NCBI GenBank assembly: GCA_043738095.1
Contig: JAYSZI010000067.1
Coordinates: forward strand, 87,780 to 151,779
Length of the DNA stretch: 64,000 nucleotides
Direction of reading: 5' to 3'
Source: Lysobacter_K sp043738095
Lineage (GTDB): Bacteria > Pseudomonadota > Gammaproteobacteria > Xanthomonadales > Xanthomonadaceae
The position numbers and the translations under genes were made by a program. Shown here in pieces: positions 16,822 to 26,451 of this stretch. Under the pieces are notes generated by a model. That model saw only the letters and a program-made list of their open reading frames with translations, did not search any database and was not told the origin of the DNA. Position 1 is the stretch's first letter. Every line of letters starts with the position of its first letter.

Positions 16822-17934
16822 TCACCGCCCATGCACCGGCCGATGCGCGCGCACCGCCATGACCACGCCCAGGCCCGCCAGCAACGAAACAGCTGAAGTG
16901 CCGCCGTAGCTCAGCAACGGCATAGGCACGCCCACCACCGGCAACAGCCCGGCAATCATGCCGCCGTTGACGATCACGTAGACGCAGAACGCCAGCCCCA
17001 GCGCGCCCGCGATCAGGCGCGAATAGCCGTCGCGAGCTTCGGCGGCGATCCACAGGCAGCGGCCGACCACGAACAGGTACAGCGAGAGCACGGTGACCAC
17101 CCCGACCCAGCCGAACTCCTCGCTGAGCACGGCAAAGATGAAGTCAGTGGTGTGTTCGGGGATGTAATTCAGGTGGACCTGGGTGCCCTCGCCCCAACCC
17201 TTGCCGGTGAGTCCGCCGCCGCCAATGGCGATCTTCGACTGGATGATGTTCCAGCCGGTGCCGAGCGGGTCGGACTCGGGGTTGAGGAAGGTCAGAATGC
17301 GGTCCTTCTGGTATTGCTTGAGCAGCCAGAACCACGCCACCGGCGCGGTCGCGGCGACGCCGGCAAACGCCGCGCCGAACCACCACCACGGCAACCCGGC
17401 CAGATACAACGCGAACGCGCCGCTGATCCCGACCAGCATCGCCGTGCCGAAATCGGGCTGCTGCAGGATGAGCACAGTGGGCACCGCGATGATCAGGCCC
17501 GCGATCAGCACGGTCTTGAAACGCGGCGGCAGCGGCTGCCGGTTGAGGTACCACGCCACCATCATCGGCAGGCTCAGCTTAAGCAGCTCGGCCGGCTGGA
17601 AATAGAACACCTTGAGGTCGATCCAGTGGCGGCCGTGCTTGCCGGTGCCGATCAACAGCACCAACAGCAACGGGATCAGCGACAGCCCGTACACCTGCGG
17701 CGTCCAGTTGCGCAGTTGCGTCGGCGGCATCCGCGACAGTGCCCACATCGCCACCAGACCGACCGCGAAGCGCGCACCCTGGGCCATCACCAGGCGCGGC
17801 GACTGCTCGCCGGCGCTGTACAGCACCGCCAGGCCGATCGCCATCAACGCCAGCAACGCGCCGAGCATCAGTAAGTCGATCGTGCGCAGGAAACGCGCGC
17901 CCTGGTCGTACAGCCAGCCCAGGATCACGTTCAT
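16822..17934 (-). CDS. rodA: Rod-shape-determining peptidoglycan glycosyltransferase RodA
   Basis: SEDS-family glycan polymerase, 370 residues with about ten TM helices. The signature PEHTTDFIFAVLSEEFGWVG holds the conserved Asp of the active cavity, and the C-terminal SEDS motif VPMPLLSYGGTSAVSLLAG is intact. KHGRHWIDLKVFYFQPAEL is another conserved loop. Its ATG overlaps the stop of the PBP2 gene by four bases; RodA works in complex with PBP2 under MreB guidance, all encoded here. Confidence 0.97.
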   Translation of the reverse strand: MNVILGWLYDQGARFLRTIDLLMLGALLALMAIGLAVLYSAGEQSPRLVMAQGARFAVGLVAMWALSRMPPTQLRNWTPQVYGLSLIPLLLVLLIGTGKHGRHWIDLKVFYFQPAELLKLSLPMMVAWYLNRQPLPPRFKTVLIAGLIIAVPTVLILQQPDFGTAMLVGISGAFALYLAGLPWWWFGAAFAGVAATAPVAWFWLLKQYQKDRILTFLNPESDPLGTGWNIIQSKIAIGGGGLTGKGWGEGTQVHLNYIPEHTTDFIFAVLSEEFGWVGVVTVLSLYLFVVGRCLWIAAEARDGYSRLIAGALGLAFCVYVIVNGGMIAGLLPVVGVPMPLLSYGGTSAVSLLAGLGVVMAVRAHRPVHGR

Positions 17935-19910
17935 CGCGTCGGCTCCGGCGGCGCTGGCTCAGCAACGTTAGGTTCTGCGGCGCTGCGCGGCACCGTCGTG
18001 GCAGGCGCCGCTTTAGGCGCGCCCGGTCGCGACGTAATGCTCGGCGCCAGCGCTTCGGGCACCTTCCCGAGCAACCACGCATCGAAAATCTTGCGCGCGA
18101 TCGGCGCGGCGGTGGTGCCGCCGTAACCGCCGTGCTCGACCACCACGGCGACCGCGATCGTCGGGTTCTCGGCCGGCGCGTACCCGACGAACAGCGCCTG
18201 ATGACGCAGGTGGTAGGGCAGCGATCGCGGGTTGACGCTGCCACCGCCGCCACGACGGCCAATCTTCTGCGCGGTGCCGGTCTTGCCGGCCATGCGGTAC
18301 GGCGCACCTTGCGCCATCGCCGCGGCGGTGCCGCCGCCGTGGATCGTAGCGATCATGCCCTCTTGCACCGCGCGCAGGTGCGCCGCGTTTTCGCTGATGC
18401 GGATCGGGGATGGCTGCGGCAACGGCGTCCATGGCGCTTCGTAGCCGTCGCGCCGCGCGGCAACGAGGTGCGGCCGCCGCAACATGCCGTCGTTGGCGAC
18501 CGCCGCGGTCGCGCGCGCGAGTTGCAACGCGGTCGCAATCCAGTAGCCCTGACCGATGCCTGCGATCACGGTCTCGCCCGGGTACCACGGGTCCTTGCTG
18601 CGGGCGGCCTTCCATAGCGGCGATGGCACCACGCCCTTGTTCTCGCCAGCCAGATCGATGCCGCTGGGTTGGCCGAAGCCATAGCGCCGCATGTATTGGT
18701 CGAAGCGCTCGATGCCCATGTCGTACGCGAGCTTGTAGTAGTAGTAGTTGACCGACTCGGAGATCGACTTGCGCAGGTCGGTCCAGCCGCTGCCGCCGTG
18801 GGCGTCGCGGTAGCCGCGGCCCCTGCCGCCGATGCGGTACTCGCCGGTCGAGAACACCTTGTCCTCGGGCCGACGCAGGCCGCTGTCGACCCCCGCCAGC
18901 GCGATAAACGGCTTCACCGTCGAACCAGGCGGGCCGCCGCCGAGCACGTTGCGGTTGAACATCGGCCGCGACGGGTTGTCCATCAGCCCGCGGTAGTCCT
19001 TGGTGGAGATGCCGTTGACGAACAGGTTGGTGTCGTAGCCCGGCACACTGACCATGCCGAGCACCTCGCCGGTGCGCGGATCGATCGCGACCGCCGAACC
19101 ATCCATGTCGCCGAACGCGATTTCCATCGCCCGTTGCAGGTCGCGGTCCACGCTCAGCCGCAAATCCGCGCCGGGCACCGCCGGCACGCGCCCGACCAGT
19201 CCGAGCGAGCGGCCGTCGACGTTGGTTTCAATCTTCTCGTAGCCGATCTTGCCGCGCAGCGCTTCCTCGTAGAAGCGCTCCAGCCCGGTCTTGCCGATAT
19301 GGGTCAACGAGGTGCCGGCCTCGCCGAGCATCGCCGCATCCTTGGCATCGATGCGGGCGACATAGCCCACCACGTGCGAGAACATCTCGCCGTACATGTA
19401 GCGGCGGTTGAGGTAGGACACCAGCTCCACGCCCGGATAGCGCCAGCGGTCGACCGCGAAGCGCGCAGCCTCCTCCTCGCTCACGCGCAGTTTCAGCGTG
19501 ACCGGGTTGAAGCTACGGCTGGCGCGGCGCGCTTCTTCGAACCGTTTGAGGTCGTCCTCACTGAGCGCGACGATGCGCGACAGCGCCGGCAGCCATTGGG
19601 CGGGGTCGCCGGCCTCCTGCGCGGTCACATCCAGCCGGAACGCCGGCACGTTGTCGGCCAGGATCCGGCCCTTGCGGTCATAGATCAGCCCGCGGCCGGG
19701 CACCACGGGCCGCAGCTTGATGCGATTGGCCTCCGAGCGCGTGGCGTAATCGGCGTGCTGCCAGACCTGCAGGCGGAAATACCACAACGACAGCCCGACC
19801 AACGCCAGCACCACGAATGCGAACGCGATCGCCGAGCGATTGCGGAACTGATCGGCCTCGGCGGCGGCGTTCTTGAGCACGCGGCGGCCAGCGCGGGCGT
19901 TATGCGCCAT
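17931..19910 (-). CDS. mrdA: Penicillin-binding protein 2 (elongation transpeptidase)
   Basis: Class B PBP of 659 residues. One N-terminal TM helix (about 30-48, AFAFVVLALVGLSLWYF) is followed by the pedestal domain (KLRPVVPGRGLIYDRKGRIL) and the transpeptidase domain. The active Ser is Ser330 in PPGSTVKPF, the same number as in E. coli PBP2; SxN appears as SVN within SISESVNYYYYKLAYDMG and KTG in MAGKTGTAQKIG. A Pro/Ala-rich tail ends the protein. It lies three bases downstream of mreD and overlaps rodA. Confidence 0.97.
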   Translation of the reverse strand: MAHNARAGRRVLKNAAAEADQFRNRSAIAFAFVVLALVGLSLWYFRLQVWQHADYATRSEANRIKLRPVVPGRGLIYDRKGRILADNVPAFRLDVTAQEAGDPAQWLPALSRIVALSEDDLKRFEEARRASRSFNPVTLKLRVSEEEAARFAVDRWRYPGVELVSYLNRRYMYGEMFSHVVGYVARIDAKDAAMLGEAGTSLTHIGKTGLERFYEEALRGKIGYEKIETNVDGRSLGLVGRVPAVPGADLRLSVDRDLQRAMEIAFGDMDGSAVAIDPRTGEVLGMVSVPGYDTNLFVNGISTKDYRGLMDNPSRPMFNRNVLGGGPPGSTVKPFIALAGVDSGLRRPEDKVFSTGEYRIGGRGRGYRDAHGGSGWTDLRKSISESVNYYYYKLAYDMGIERFDQYMRRYGFGQPSGIDLAGENKGVVPSPLWKAARSKDPWYPGETVIAGIGQGYWIATALQLARATAAVANDGMLRRPHLVAARRDGYEAPWTPLPQPSPIRISENAAHLRAVQEGMIATIHGGGTAAAMAQGAPYRMAGKTGTAQKIGRRGGGGSVNPRSLPYHLRHQALFVGYAPAENPTIAVAVVVEHGGYGGTTAAPIARKIFDAWLLGKVPEALAPSITSRPGAPKAAPATTVPRSAAEPNVAEPAPPEPTR

Positions 19911-19913
19911 CGC

Positions 19914-20396
19914 TCACCGCCGCCGCCAGTGGCCCAGACGCAGCGCATCGAGCAGCAGGAACACCGGCGCCCACAGCAGCATGCCCGCCAGCGGCGCCAA
20001 CCAGTACATCGCTGGGAGCGTGGGGATACCGAGCGCAACATGCACCGCGGCGGTCACGATGCGGTCGTTGAGCAGCAAACCGCCGATGGCCAGCGCCTGC
20101 TGCGACAACGGAAAGAAGCGCAGGCGCGCGCGGAAGCGCTGCAGGATGAACGCCATCACCACCAGCCGCAGCGCCTGTTCGCCGAGCAGGCTACCGAACG
20201 CGAGGTCGGCGAGAACGCCCACCACAAATGCGAATCCCAGGCCGGCGTCGCGCGGGCCCTCGATCACCCAGTACGCCACCACCAGCGCGAGCCAGTACGG
20301 GCGCAGCGGTTGCAGCGTCGGCGGCAACGGCACCAAGCCAAGCAGCAGTGCGACCAGCAGGCTGACCGGCAATACCCAGCGCGAATGCGTGCGCAT
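19914..20396 (-). CDS. mreD: Rod shape-determining protein MreD
   Basis: Integral membrane protein of 160 residues with about five TM helices and the MreD pattern (WVLPVSLLVALLLGLVPLPP near the start, DLAFGSLLGEQALRLVV mid-chain). It links MreC to the elongasome. Its ATG overlaps the mreC stop by one base, and PBP2 begins three bases after its own stop, so mreC-mreD-mrdA-rodA is probably one transcript. Confidence 0.95.
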   Translation of the reverse strand: MRTHSRWVLPVSLLVALLLGLVPLPPTLQPLRPYWLALVVAYWVIEGPRDAGLGFAFVVGVLADLAFGSLLGEQALRLVVMAFILQRFRARLRFFPLSQQALAIGGLLLNDRIVTAAVHVALGIPTLPAMYWLAPLAGMLLWAPVFLLLDALRLGHWRRR

Positions 20397-21430
20397 CAGC
20401 GGCGGCCCTCGCGTGGGGCGGAGGCCGGCTCAGGGCTCGGCGGCGTTGGCGACAAGCGGGGAGGCTTTGTCGCGGCAGACGCAGCGGCCGGCGGTCCCCC
20501 CACGGTGTCGGCCCCCCTACCCGGCGGCGTTGCCGACGCTGGACTCGCAGGGTCCGATCCCACAGCAGCGACTTCCGGCCCGATCACCGCGCGCTGCGGC
20601 GCCGAGCGCAGCAGCAGCACGTCGCGTCCACGGTCCAACTGCGCCGCGGGTTTGAGGTCGCCGAGCAGAAACGCGCGACTCTCGTCGGGGCGCAGCCCGG
20701 TGATGGTGCCGACGGGAAACCCTGGTGGGAACCGGCCGCCCAGGCCCGAGGTCACGACCGCATCGCCGACTTTTACGTCGCTCGACAACGGGATGCTGGC
20801 CAGCGCCAGGATGTCGCCGCGGCCGCGGCCATAAGCCACCAACCGCACGCCGTTGCGCGCGATAGCCACAGGTACGGCGTGGTCAGGGTCGGTCAGCAGC
20901 AACACGGTCGCGTGCATCGCACTGACGTCGATGACCTGACCGAGCAGGCCGCCGGCATCGATCACGGTCTGGCCGACTTGGACGCCGTCGCGACTGCCGG
21001 CGTCGAGCAGCAGCCGCTGCCGGGTCGGATCGAGGTCGACATCGAGGATCGGCGCGAGCTGCACATCGAGGCTGCCGCGCTGGGCGACGTCGAGCAGGGT
21101 GCGCAGGCGCGCGTTGTCGGCCACCACGGTGGTCATGCGCGCCATCCGCGCGTGATTGACTAGTAGGTCGTTGCGCAGGCGGCGGTTCTCGGCGCCGAGC
21201 TGGCTGAGCGTGCCGGCGTCTTCGCGCAGGCGTTCGGCGATGCGCCCGGGCCAGCCGGCGACCGCGAGCAACGGGTCCACCACCAGGCTGGCCTGCTGGC
21301 GCGATTGGTGCAGCCAGCCGCCGCGATGATCGAGCACGATCAGGGTCACCGCCAGCGCGAGGTAGGCCAGCAGCCGCAGCGTGCCGGCGACATCACCCGT
21401 GCGGGCTGCGGTAGGACCGGCGTAGGACAC
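20396..21430 (-). CDS. mreC: Rod shape-determining protein MreC
   Basis: Bitopic elongasome protein of 344 residues. A TM helix (about 18-36, LRLLAYLALAVTLIVLDH) is followed by a coiled-coil stretch (about 65-110) and two beta domains (SRDGVQVGQTVIDAGGLLGQ; DVKVGDAVVTSGLGGRFPPG). The last 60-70 residues are a Pro/Ala/Ser-rich tail ending PASAPREGRR, longer than in E. coli MreC but common in Xanthomonadales. It binds PBP2 in the periplasm. Confidence 0.95.
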   Translation of the reverse strand: MSYAGPTAARTGDVAGTLRLLAYLALAVTLIVLDHRGGWLHQSRQQASLVVDPLLAVAGWPGRIAERLREDAGTLSQLGAENRRLRNDLLVNHARMARMTTVVADNARLRTLLDVAQRGSLDVQLAPILDVDLDPTRQRLLLDAGSRDGVQVGQTVIDAGGLLGQVIDVSAMHATVLLLTDPDHAVPVAIARNGVRLVAYGRGRGDILALASIPLSSDVKVGDAVVTSGLGGRFPPGFPVGTITGLRPDESRAFLLGDLKPAAQLDRGRDVLLLRSAPQRAVIGPEVAAVGSDPASPASATPPGRGADTVGGPPAAASAATKPPRLSPTPPSPEPASAPREGRR

Positions 21431-21665
21431 GTCAGAGCGTCATGTCAGTAAACGAAACCGCTGCGCAACTACCGCCCGATTGCCCACCCGAAACCCCCGG
21501 CGCAGCGAAGGCCGGAGAGCTGGCGTGGGCATAGTAGGCGCGTGCGACACAGATCAAACCCGTCCCCGTTTCGATCGTTGCGCCCCAATCGCAGCTTGAG
21601 GGCGTGCTGCGGGCGGTGAGCCATGGGGGGCGCGGCGGCCCGCTTTATGCCCACCAGGAGAAGCA

Positions 21666-22712
21666 TTACTCCGGCGCGAAGAACTCGTTGCCGTGCATGT
21701 CGATCAACTCCAGCGCGCGGCCACCACCGCGAGCGACGCAGGTCAACGGGTCGTCGGCGATCTGCACGTGCAGACCGGTCTGCTCGCTAATCAGCCGGTC
21801 GAGGTCGCGCAGCATCGCGCCACCGCCGGTGAGCACGATGCCGCGCTCGGCGACGTCCGCGCACAGTTCCGGCGGGGTCTGTTCAAGCGCCAAGCGGATC
21901 GCGGCGACGATGCCTGCGAGCGGCTCGCGCAGCGCGTCGTGGACCTCGTTGGCGTTGATGGTGATCATCTTCGGCACGCCCTCAGCGAGGTTGCGGCCTG
22001 AGACGTCGATCGTGCGCGGTTCGGGCTGCGGGCAGGCGCAGCCGATCTCGATCTTGATGCGCTCGGCCGTGGCCTCGCCGATCAGCGTGCCGTAGCTGCG
22101 ACGCACGTAGGCGATGATCGCCTCGTCGAAGCGGTCGCCGCCGATGCGCACCGAAGCCGCATAGACAATCCCGTTGAGCGCGATCACCGCGACCTCGGTG
22201 GTGCCGCCGCCCACGTCGACCACCATCGAGCCGCGCGCCTCGGCCACCGGCATGCCGGCGCCAATCGCCGCGGCCATCGGCTCCTCGATCATGTAGACCT
22301 CGCGCGCGCCGGCCTCGATCGCCGACTCCTTGATGGCGCGGCGCTCGACCTGGGTTGAGCCGCACGGCACGCACACCAGCACGCGCGGGCTCGGGCGCAG
22401 GAAACGCGACTTATGCACCTTGCGGATGAAATGCTTGAGCATCTCTTCGGTGTAGGTGAAGTCGGCGATGACGCCATCCTTCATCGGCCGGATGGTGGTG
22501 ATGTTGCCGGGGGTGCGGCCGAGCATCTGCTTGGCCTCCGCGCCGACCGCCGCCACCGAGCGGTTGCCGCCGACCAGGCGATCCTGCCGTACCGCGACCA
22601 CCGACGGTTCGTTCAGGACGATGCCCTGGCCGCGTACGTAGATCAGGGTGTTGGCCGTGCCCAGGTCGATCGACAGATCGCTGGAAAACATACCGCGAAA
22701 CTTCTTGAACAT
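21666..22712 (-). CDS. mreB: Rod shape-determining actin homologue MreB
   Basis: Cytoplasmic actin-like ATPase of 348 residues that forms membrane filaments and positions the elongasome. Phosphate-1 (SSDLSIDLGTANTLIYV), phosphate-2 (MVVDVGGGTTEVAVIALN) and adenosine (GIVLTGGGAMLRDLD) motifs are all present. The ATG at 22712 (MFKKFRGMFSSDL) is preferred over a TTG six codons earlier because it matches the conserved N-terminus. It heads the mre/mrd cluster, with a 235-base gap to mreC, and is divergent from the kinase gene. Confidence 0.97.
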   Translation of the reverse strand: MFKKFRGMFSSDLSIDLGTANTLIYVRGQGIVLNEPSVVAVRQDRLVGGNRSVAAVGAEAKQMLGRTPGNITTIRPMKDGVIADFTYTEEMLKHFIRKVHKSRFLRPSPRVLVCVPCGSTQVERRAIKESAIEAGAREVYMIEEPMAAAIGAGMPVAEARGSMVVDVGGGTTEVAVIALNGIVYAASVRIGGDRFDEAIIAYVRRSYGTLIGEATAERIKIEIGCACPQPEPRTIDVSGRNLAEGVPKMITINANEVHDALREPLAGIVAAIRLALEQTPPELCADVAERGIVLTGGGAMLRDLDRLISEQTGLHVQIADDPLTCVARGGGRALELIDMHGNEFFAPE

Positions 22713-22953
22713 CGGGGGATTGGCCGTCAAAAGGAGGTGAAAATCGCGCTCGCCAGCCTAACAACCGCCTGCGCCGCGGGCAAGGATAAAGGCGCGCTTA
22801 ATGGCGCTTTACGACGCCGCGGGTCAGCAGCGGTTTGGCACATCGCCACCGTATGTGCGCGCGATCACAGTTTCCCGACGCTGGCCCAGCGCCAGCGCAG
22901 CCGCTACCCTAGCCGCCGCGCGGCACTTTGGCCGCACTCCACTGGAATGACGA

Positions 22954-23886
22954 ATGTCTGCACTGATCTGCGGCTCGCTGGCCTACGACACCATCATGGT
23001 GTTCCCCGACCAGTTCAAGAACCACATCCTGCCGGACAAGGTGCACATTCTTAATGTGTCGTTCCTGGTGCCGCGCATGCGCCGCGAGTTCGGTGGCTGC
23101 GCCGGCAACATCGCCTACAACCTGAAGCTGCTCGGCGGCGATCCGATCCCGATGGCGACCGTCGGCCAGGATTTCGGACCGTACCGCGAGTGGTTCGAGG
23201 AACAGGGCATCCGCCTGGACCAGGTCAAGGTGATCGAGGAGCTGTTTACGCCGCAGGCGTTCATCACCACCGACCTGGACAATAACCAGATCACCGCGTT
23301 CCATCCGGGCGCGATGATGCGCAGCTACGAGAACCACGTGCGCGACGTTGCCGACGTCACGTTCGGCATCGTCAGCCCGGACGGACGCGACGGCATGCTG
23401 CAGAACGCGACCGAGTTCGCCGCGGCCGGCATCCCCTTCATCTTCGATCCGGGCCAGGCGATGCCGCTGTTCAACGGCGAGGAACTGCGCCACTTCATCG
23501 AGCAGGCCGACTACGTCACCGTCAACGATTATGAGTCCAACCTGCTGCAGGAACGCACCGGCTGGGACGAGAAGACCATCGCAAGCAAGGTCCGTGCCTA
23601 CATCGCCACGCGCGGCCCGCATGGTTCGCTGATTCATACCAATGGCGAAATTATCGACATTCCGCCCGCGCACGAACGTCGCGTGACCGACCCGACCGGC
23701 TGCGGCGATGCCTATCGCGCCGGCCTGATCTTTGGCCTGATGAAGGGCTACGACATGGTCACCTGCGGCCGCATGGCATCGCTGATGGGCGCGCTCAAGG
23801 TCGAGCATCCGGGCACGCAGAACCAGCGCTTCGACCACGCGGAGTTCGCCGAGCAGTTCCGGCAGCAGTTTGGTTACGCGCTCTGA
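22954..23886 (+). CDS. PfkB-family carbohydrate kinase, adenosine-kinase-like
   Basis: Ribokinase-superfamily kinase of 310 residues. The N-terminal motif GGCAGNIAYNLKLLGGDPIP is the PfkB signature 1 region, and RRVTDPTGCGDAYRAGLIFG contains the anion hole and catalytic Asp (TGCGDAYRAG). The sequence style (MSALICGSLAYDTIMVF, FEEQGIRLDQVKVIEE) matches proteins usually annotated as adenosine kinase or generic carbohydrate kinase in Xanthomonadales, so the substrate is probable rather than proven. It is a single gene, divergent from mreB, with a strong terminator 28 bases past the stop. Confidence 0.9.
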   Translation: MSALICGSLAYDTIMVFPDQFKNHILPDKVHILNVSFLVPRMRREFGGCAGNIAYNLKLLGGDPIPMATVGQDFGPYREWFEEQGIRLDQVKVIEELFTPQAFITTDLDNNQITAFHPGAMMRSYENHVRDVADVTFGIVSPDGRDGMLQNATEFAAAGIPFIFDPGQAMPLFNGEELRHFIEQADYVTVNDYESNLLQERTGWDEKTIASKVRAYIATRGPHGSLIHTNGEIIDIPPAHERRVTDPTGCGDAYRAGLIFGLMKGYDMVTCGRMASLMGALKVEHPGTQNQRFDHAEFAEQFRQQFGYAL

Positions 23887-23913
23887 CGCAAGCACCACCT
23901 GCGTCGGAGCGAG

Positions 23914-23939
23914 AAAACCCCGCCCCGTGCGGGGTTTTT
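23914..23939 (+). terminator. Rho-independent terminator after the PfkB kinase
   Basis: A perfect 10-bp stem (AAAACCCCGC / GCGGGGTTTT) with loop CCCGT, followed by further T residues. It begins 28 bases after the kinase stop and is the clearest intrinsic terminator in the window. The A-tract on its left would let it work on the minus strand as well. Confidence 0.9.
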
Positions 23940-24131
23940 CTTGTTTCCCGCCCGGACACACATACAAGCGAGCCGGTCCATTGGTTTCTAATCCTGCACG
24001 GAGAGCGATCTTCCGCGGTGACGTTCTACCCGCCAAACAGACCTTTCAGCCTCGCTGCGAGGATTCCGTTGGCGGCCCGACAGATCCGGGGATCTTCAGG
24101 CGAAATTTGCACGCATAGATTGCGCAAAAGC

Positions 24132-24599
24132 TCACATCACGTGCGCGAGCCACAGGAGTTCCGGTTCCGCCAGCCGCTCGAACGCCGCGTATGGCATGCG
24201 CAGGACCTCGGTGTGCGATCCGCCGTTGAACGCGATCTCCGACTGCTGCGCCAGGCGCGAATCGACGTACACAGGCATGCCGTAAAGATGCCCGAATGGG
24301 GGCATTGCGCCGAGTTCGCAGTCGGGAAATGCGTCCCGGAATTCACCTTCGTCCGCCAGCTCAACGGCTGGACCGCCTAACGCGCGCGACAGTCGGGTGA
24401 GGTCGACGCGGTACGCGGCCGGCATCACCATCATCACCAGCCGGCCATCGACATTGAGCATGACGGTCTTGGCAAACAGCGCGTTATCGATGTGGGCCGC
24501 GGCCGCGGTTTCGTGCGCCGTGATTGTGCGGTCGTGGGTCAGTTTGGTGTATGGCGCGTGGAGTTCGTCTAGATATTGATGCAGGCGTAGGGGCAGCAT
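24132..24599 (-). CDS. YbaK/EbsC-family aminoacyl-tRNA deacylase
   Basis: Trans-editing enzyme of 155 residues in the YbaK/ProX superfamily, which hydrolyses mischarged aminoacyl-tRNA. Visible blocks are HDRTITAHETAAAAHID at the N-terminus, FAKTVMLNVDGRLVMMVMPA with the conserved Lys, and GAMPPFGHLYGMPVYVDSRL, the G-x-x-P-x-G loop. The ATG at 24599 is chosen for the AGGAGG six bases upstream on the minus strand. Which tRNA or amino acid it edits is not evident. It marks the end of conserved DNA before the accessory island. Confidence 0.9.
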   Translation of the reverse strand: MLPLRLHQYLDELHAPYTKLTHDRTITAHETAAAAHIDNALFAKTVMLNVDGRLVMMVMPAAYRVDLTRLSRALGGPAVELADEGEFRDAFPDCELGAMPPFGHLYGMPVYVDSRLAQQSEIAFNGGSHTEVLRMPYAAFERLAEPELLWLAHVM

Positions 24600-25353
24600 G
24601 ATTGCCTCCTGGTGCGGCTGGCCCGTGATCCGCGCGGGGCAGCGGCGAGTGACCGGGCGCGGGCTCCTGCGACGCGCCATCGCGACGCTGCGCCCGCGAG
24701 CAGGGCCGTTACCAACGCCGTCAAACCGAGCCTACTCCTGTCACGGTCGGGTGGCGTGATGCTGCTCTAAACGCGCAGGAAACTGGTTCCCAACTCACTT
24801 ATCGCTTACGCCGGGCCCACTGTCGCGTCTGCTATTCCGGAGTTTGAACGTAGCGCGATGTGCGCCCGGGTCTGCGGCGAAATGGATATGAGTCGCCGTG
24901 GACGGCAATTGGGAAAATCGCGGAGAACGCACATGCGCGGAGTGCGCTTCGCCAAGGAAGGGCTTTTCTTTGGGAACTTTCTTTGGCTATACAAAAAAGC
25001 ACCCGCCGACGTGGCGTGAACACCATATTTCCAGCACGTCTGTAGGACTAGGGTAAGCCGCCCATGTAGAACCATGGTGTTCGACGGTCCCGAGATTTCG
25101 GGTCGCTACGCACACGCAGACCGTGGGTGCGCGGGCACCTATAGGGCGCTAGTTTGGTACCACAAGGGCAACCAGCTACGGCAGCATGCCCATCGTCGTG
25201 TCCGGGCGGCGGAGGTCGCACGATGGCGCGTCGACCCCCGGAACTGCAGGAACCGACGGCGAGCTTAGCGATTTCTTCGAGGTCCGACTCGCCTGCTTCA
25301 GTTGATGTGGCCGCGCCGCCAGTGATTGAAGGTGATTCTTCGGGGCGAAGATT
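24600..25353. other. Intergenic stretch at the left border of the toxin island
   Basis: About 750 bases with no supported gene. The part at about 24860-25045 has a punctuated character: TTTCTTTGGGAACTTTCTTTG followed by a CAAAAAAGC run. This resembles decayed copies of intergenic filler often seen in Xanthomonadales, which translate as 'SAGAFLYSQRKFPKK'-like nonsense. It marks the change from conserved GC-rich genes to the AT-richer accessory genes. No attachment site or transposase could be read. Confidence 0.4.
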
Positions 25354-26301
25354 TCAGCAAGCGAAAGGATTGGCTTGGATGATCGGAAAACGAGCCAATC
25401 GGGCATCTAGAACGCCTCGCAACTCTTCTCGATAGTCAGCCAAGTCCAAGGCATCCCAGCCTGGTGTGTTCAAGGAATCCTTGAATCGTTGCACGACAAT
25501 CAGCGGACATTGTTTCACCGCGATATCCGCTCGAACTCTGGCTATAGCAGCGATCTCCTCGACAGCTGACTGGTCCGGTTTGCGGAGCAGTGCAGCGTCA
25601 ATGCCACGGGTTGCGTAGGCAAAATCGACATCCAGGCCAATACGCCACGCCTCAATAGAATTTTTGTTCGCCTGCAAAAATTCCAAGTATTCCCGTCTTC
25701 GCTTGGGCGCAACCATCTCGATAGCTGTGTGAAGAAGGCCCTTTTCGAACTCGCCAATCGACTCTTGCCCGCCGTATATAAAATAGTTCTCGTCGCACTC
25801 TCTAAAAGCCTCATCTCCGAAAACATTCTCTTGCCTGTGAAAATATCTCGATACGGCCGGACGACAAGTCAGGGGAACAGCAAGTGACATATGGCGATGA
25901 GCTCGCAGAAAGTAATTCACCGCTCGTGTTTCTGGCGAGAAATACTCGCCAAATGGTCGCGTCAAGCCCCCAAAGATTTCGTATGCGCAGAAAGATTTTG
26001 GCTCTATGCAAGACTCAACAAGAAAATCCCTTAGCACCTGTCTCGTGTCAGGCAGACCGCTGAGCGCTTGAGAAAACTGCGTACGTCCGATTTCGAATGC
26101 CGTGTAGTACTCACTCAATGACCAAAAAATGTGATTGATCGGCGGAAGGATGTTCAGAACAGCCACCTCAAGCTCTTCGATAGGCGTCCAGACAAGCAAA
26201 CCACGCTCGCCCCGAAGCGACCACAGCGCTTCGAGGGAGTTGAATTCAGACCACTCCCATGGGTCTTTTTCTATCTCCAGCGTGCTCTTACGGACTGCCA
26301 T
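25354..26301 (-). CDS. Unrecognised accessory protein downstream of the Rhs island
   Basis: A 315-residue soluble protein from the ATG at 26301 (MAVRKSTLEIEKDPWEWSEF); a TTG at 26412 would add 37 residues. No family recognised. It is rich in aromatic and acidic residues (SEYYTAFEIGRTQFSQALSG, RECDENYFIYGGQESIGEFE), with no signal peptide or TM helix. Base composition is clearly less GC-rich than core genes. It reads in the same direction as the Rhs toxin and its immunity genes, which makes a role as orphan immunity or tip-linked protein possible, but this is guilt by position only. Confidence 0.6.
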   Translation of the reverse strand: MAVRKSTLEIEKDPWEWSEFNSLEALWSLRGERGLLVWTPIEELEVAVLNILPPINHIFWSLSEYYTAFEIGRTQFSQALSGLPDTRQVLRDFLVESCIEPKSFCAYEIFGGLTRPFGEYFSPETRAVNYFLRAHRHMSLAVPLTCRPAVSRYFHRQENVFGDEAFRECDENYFIYGGQESIGEFEKGLLHTAIEMVAPKRRREYLEFLQANKNSIEAWRIGLDVDFAYATRGIDAALLRKPDQSAVEEIAAIARVRADIAVKQCPLIVVQRFKDSLNTPGWDALDLADYREELRGVLDARLARFPIIQANPFAC

Positions 26302-26451
26302 TTCTCGAGCACCATGGGAGTGGGGTCTTGGTTCGGTTCTCGAATGGCCCTCTTCACGCCGGAATACATAAAGCTGCCAACTTCCCACCAACCTTTCATA
26401 AATCAAGCTCAAAGCGAATGTACTCGAACGCTGCCTGCGTTCGCACCTCAG

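Noticed and set aside
18669..20834. A 721-codon plus-strand open frame opposite mrdA and mreD
   Set aside because: It lies antisense to genes with complete catalytic motifs; its translation is His/Arg/Gly-rich low-complexity, as expected for GC-rich shadow frames.
22731..22740. Perfect Shine-Dalgarno-like AAGGAGGTGA on the plus strand beside the mreB start
   Set aside because: No plausible start follows at the right distance: the overlapping GTG opens a frame without protein character, and mreB is on the other strand.
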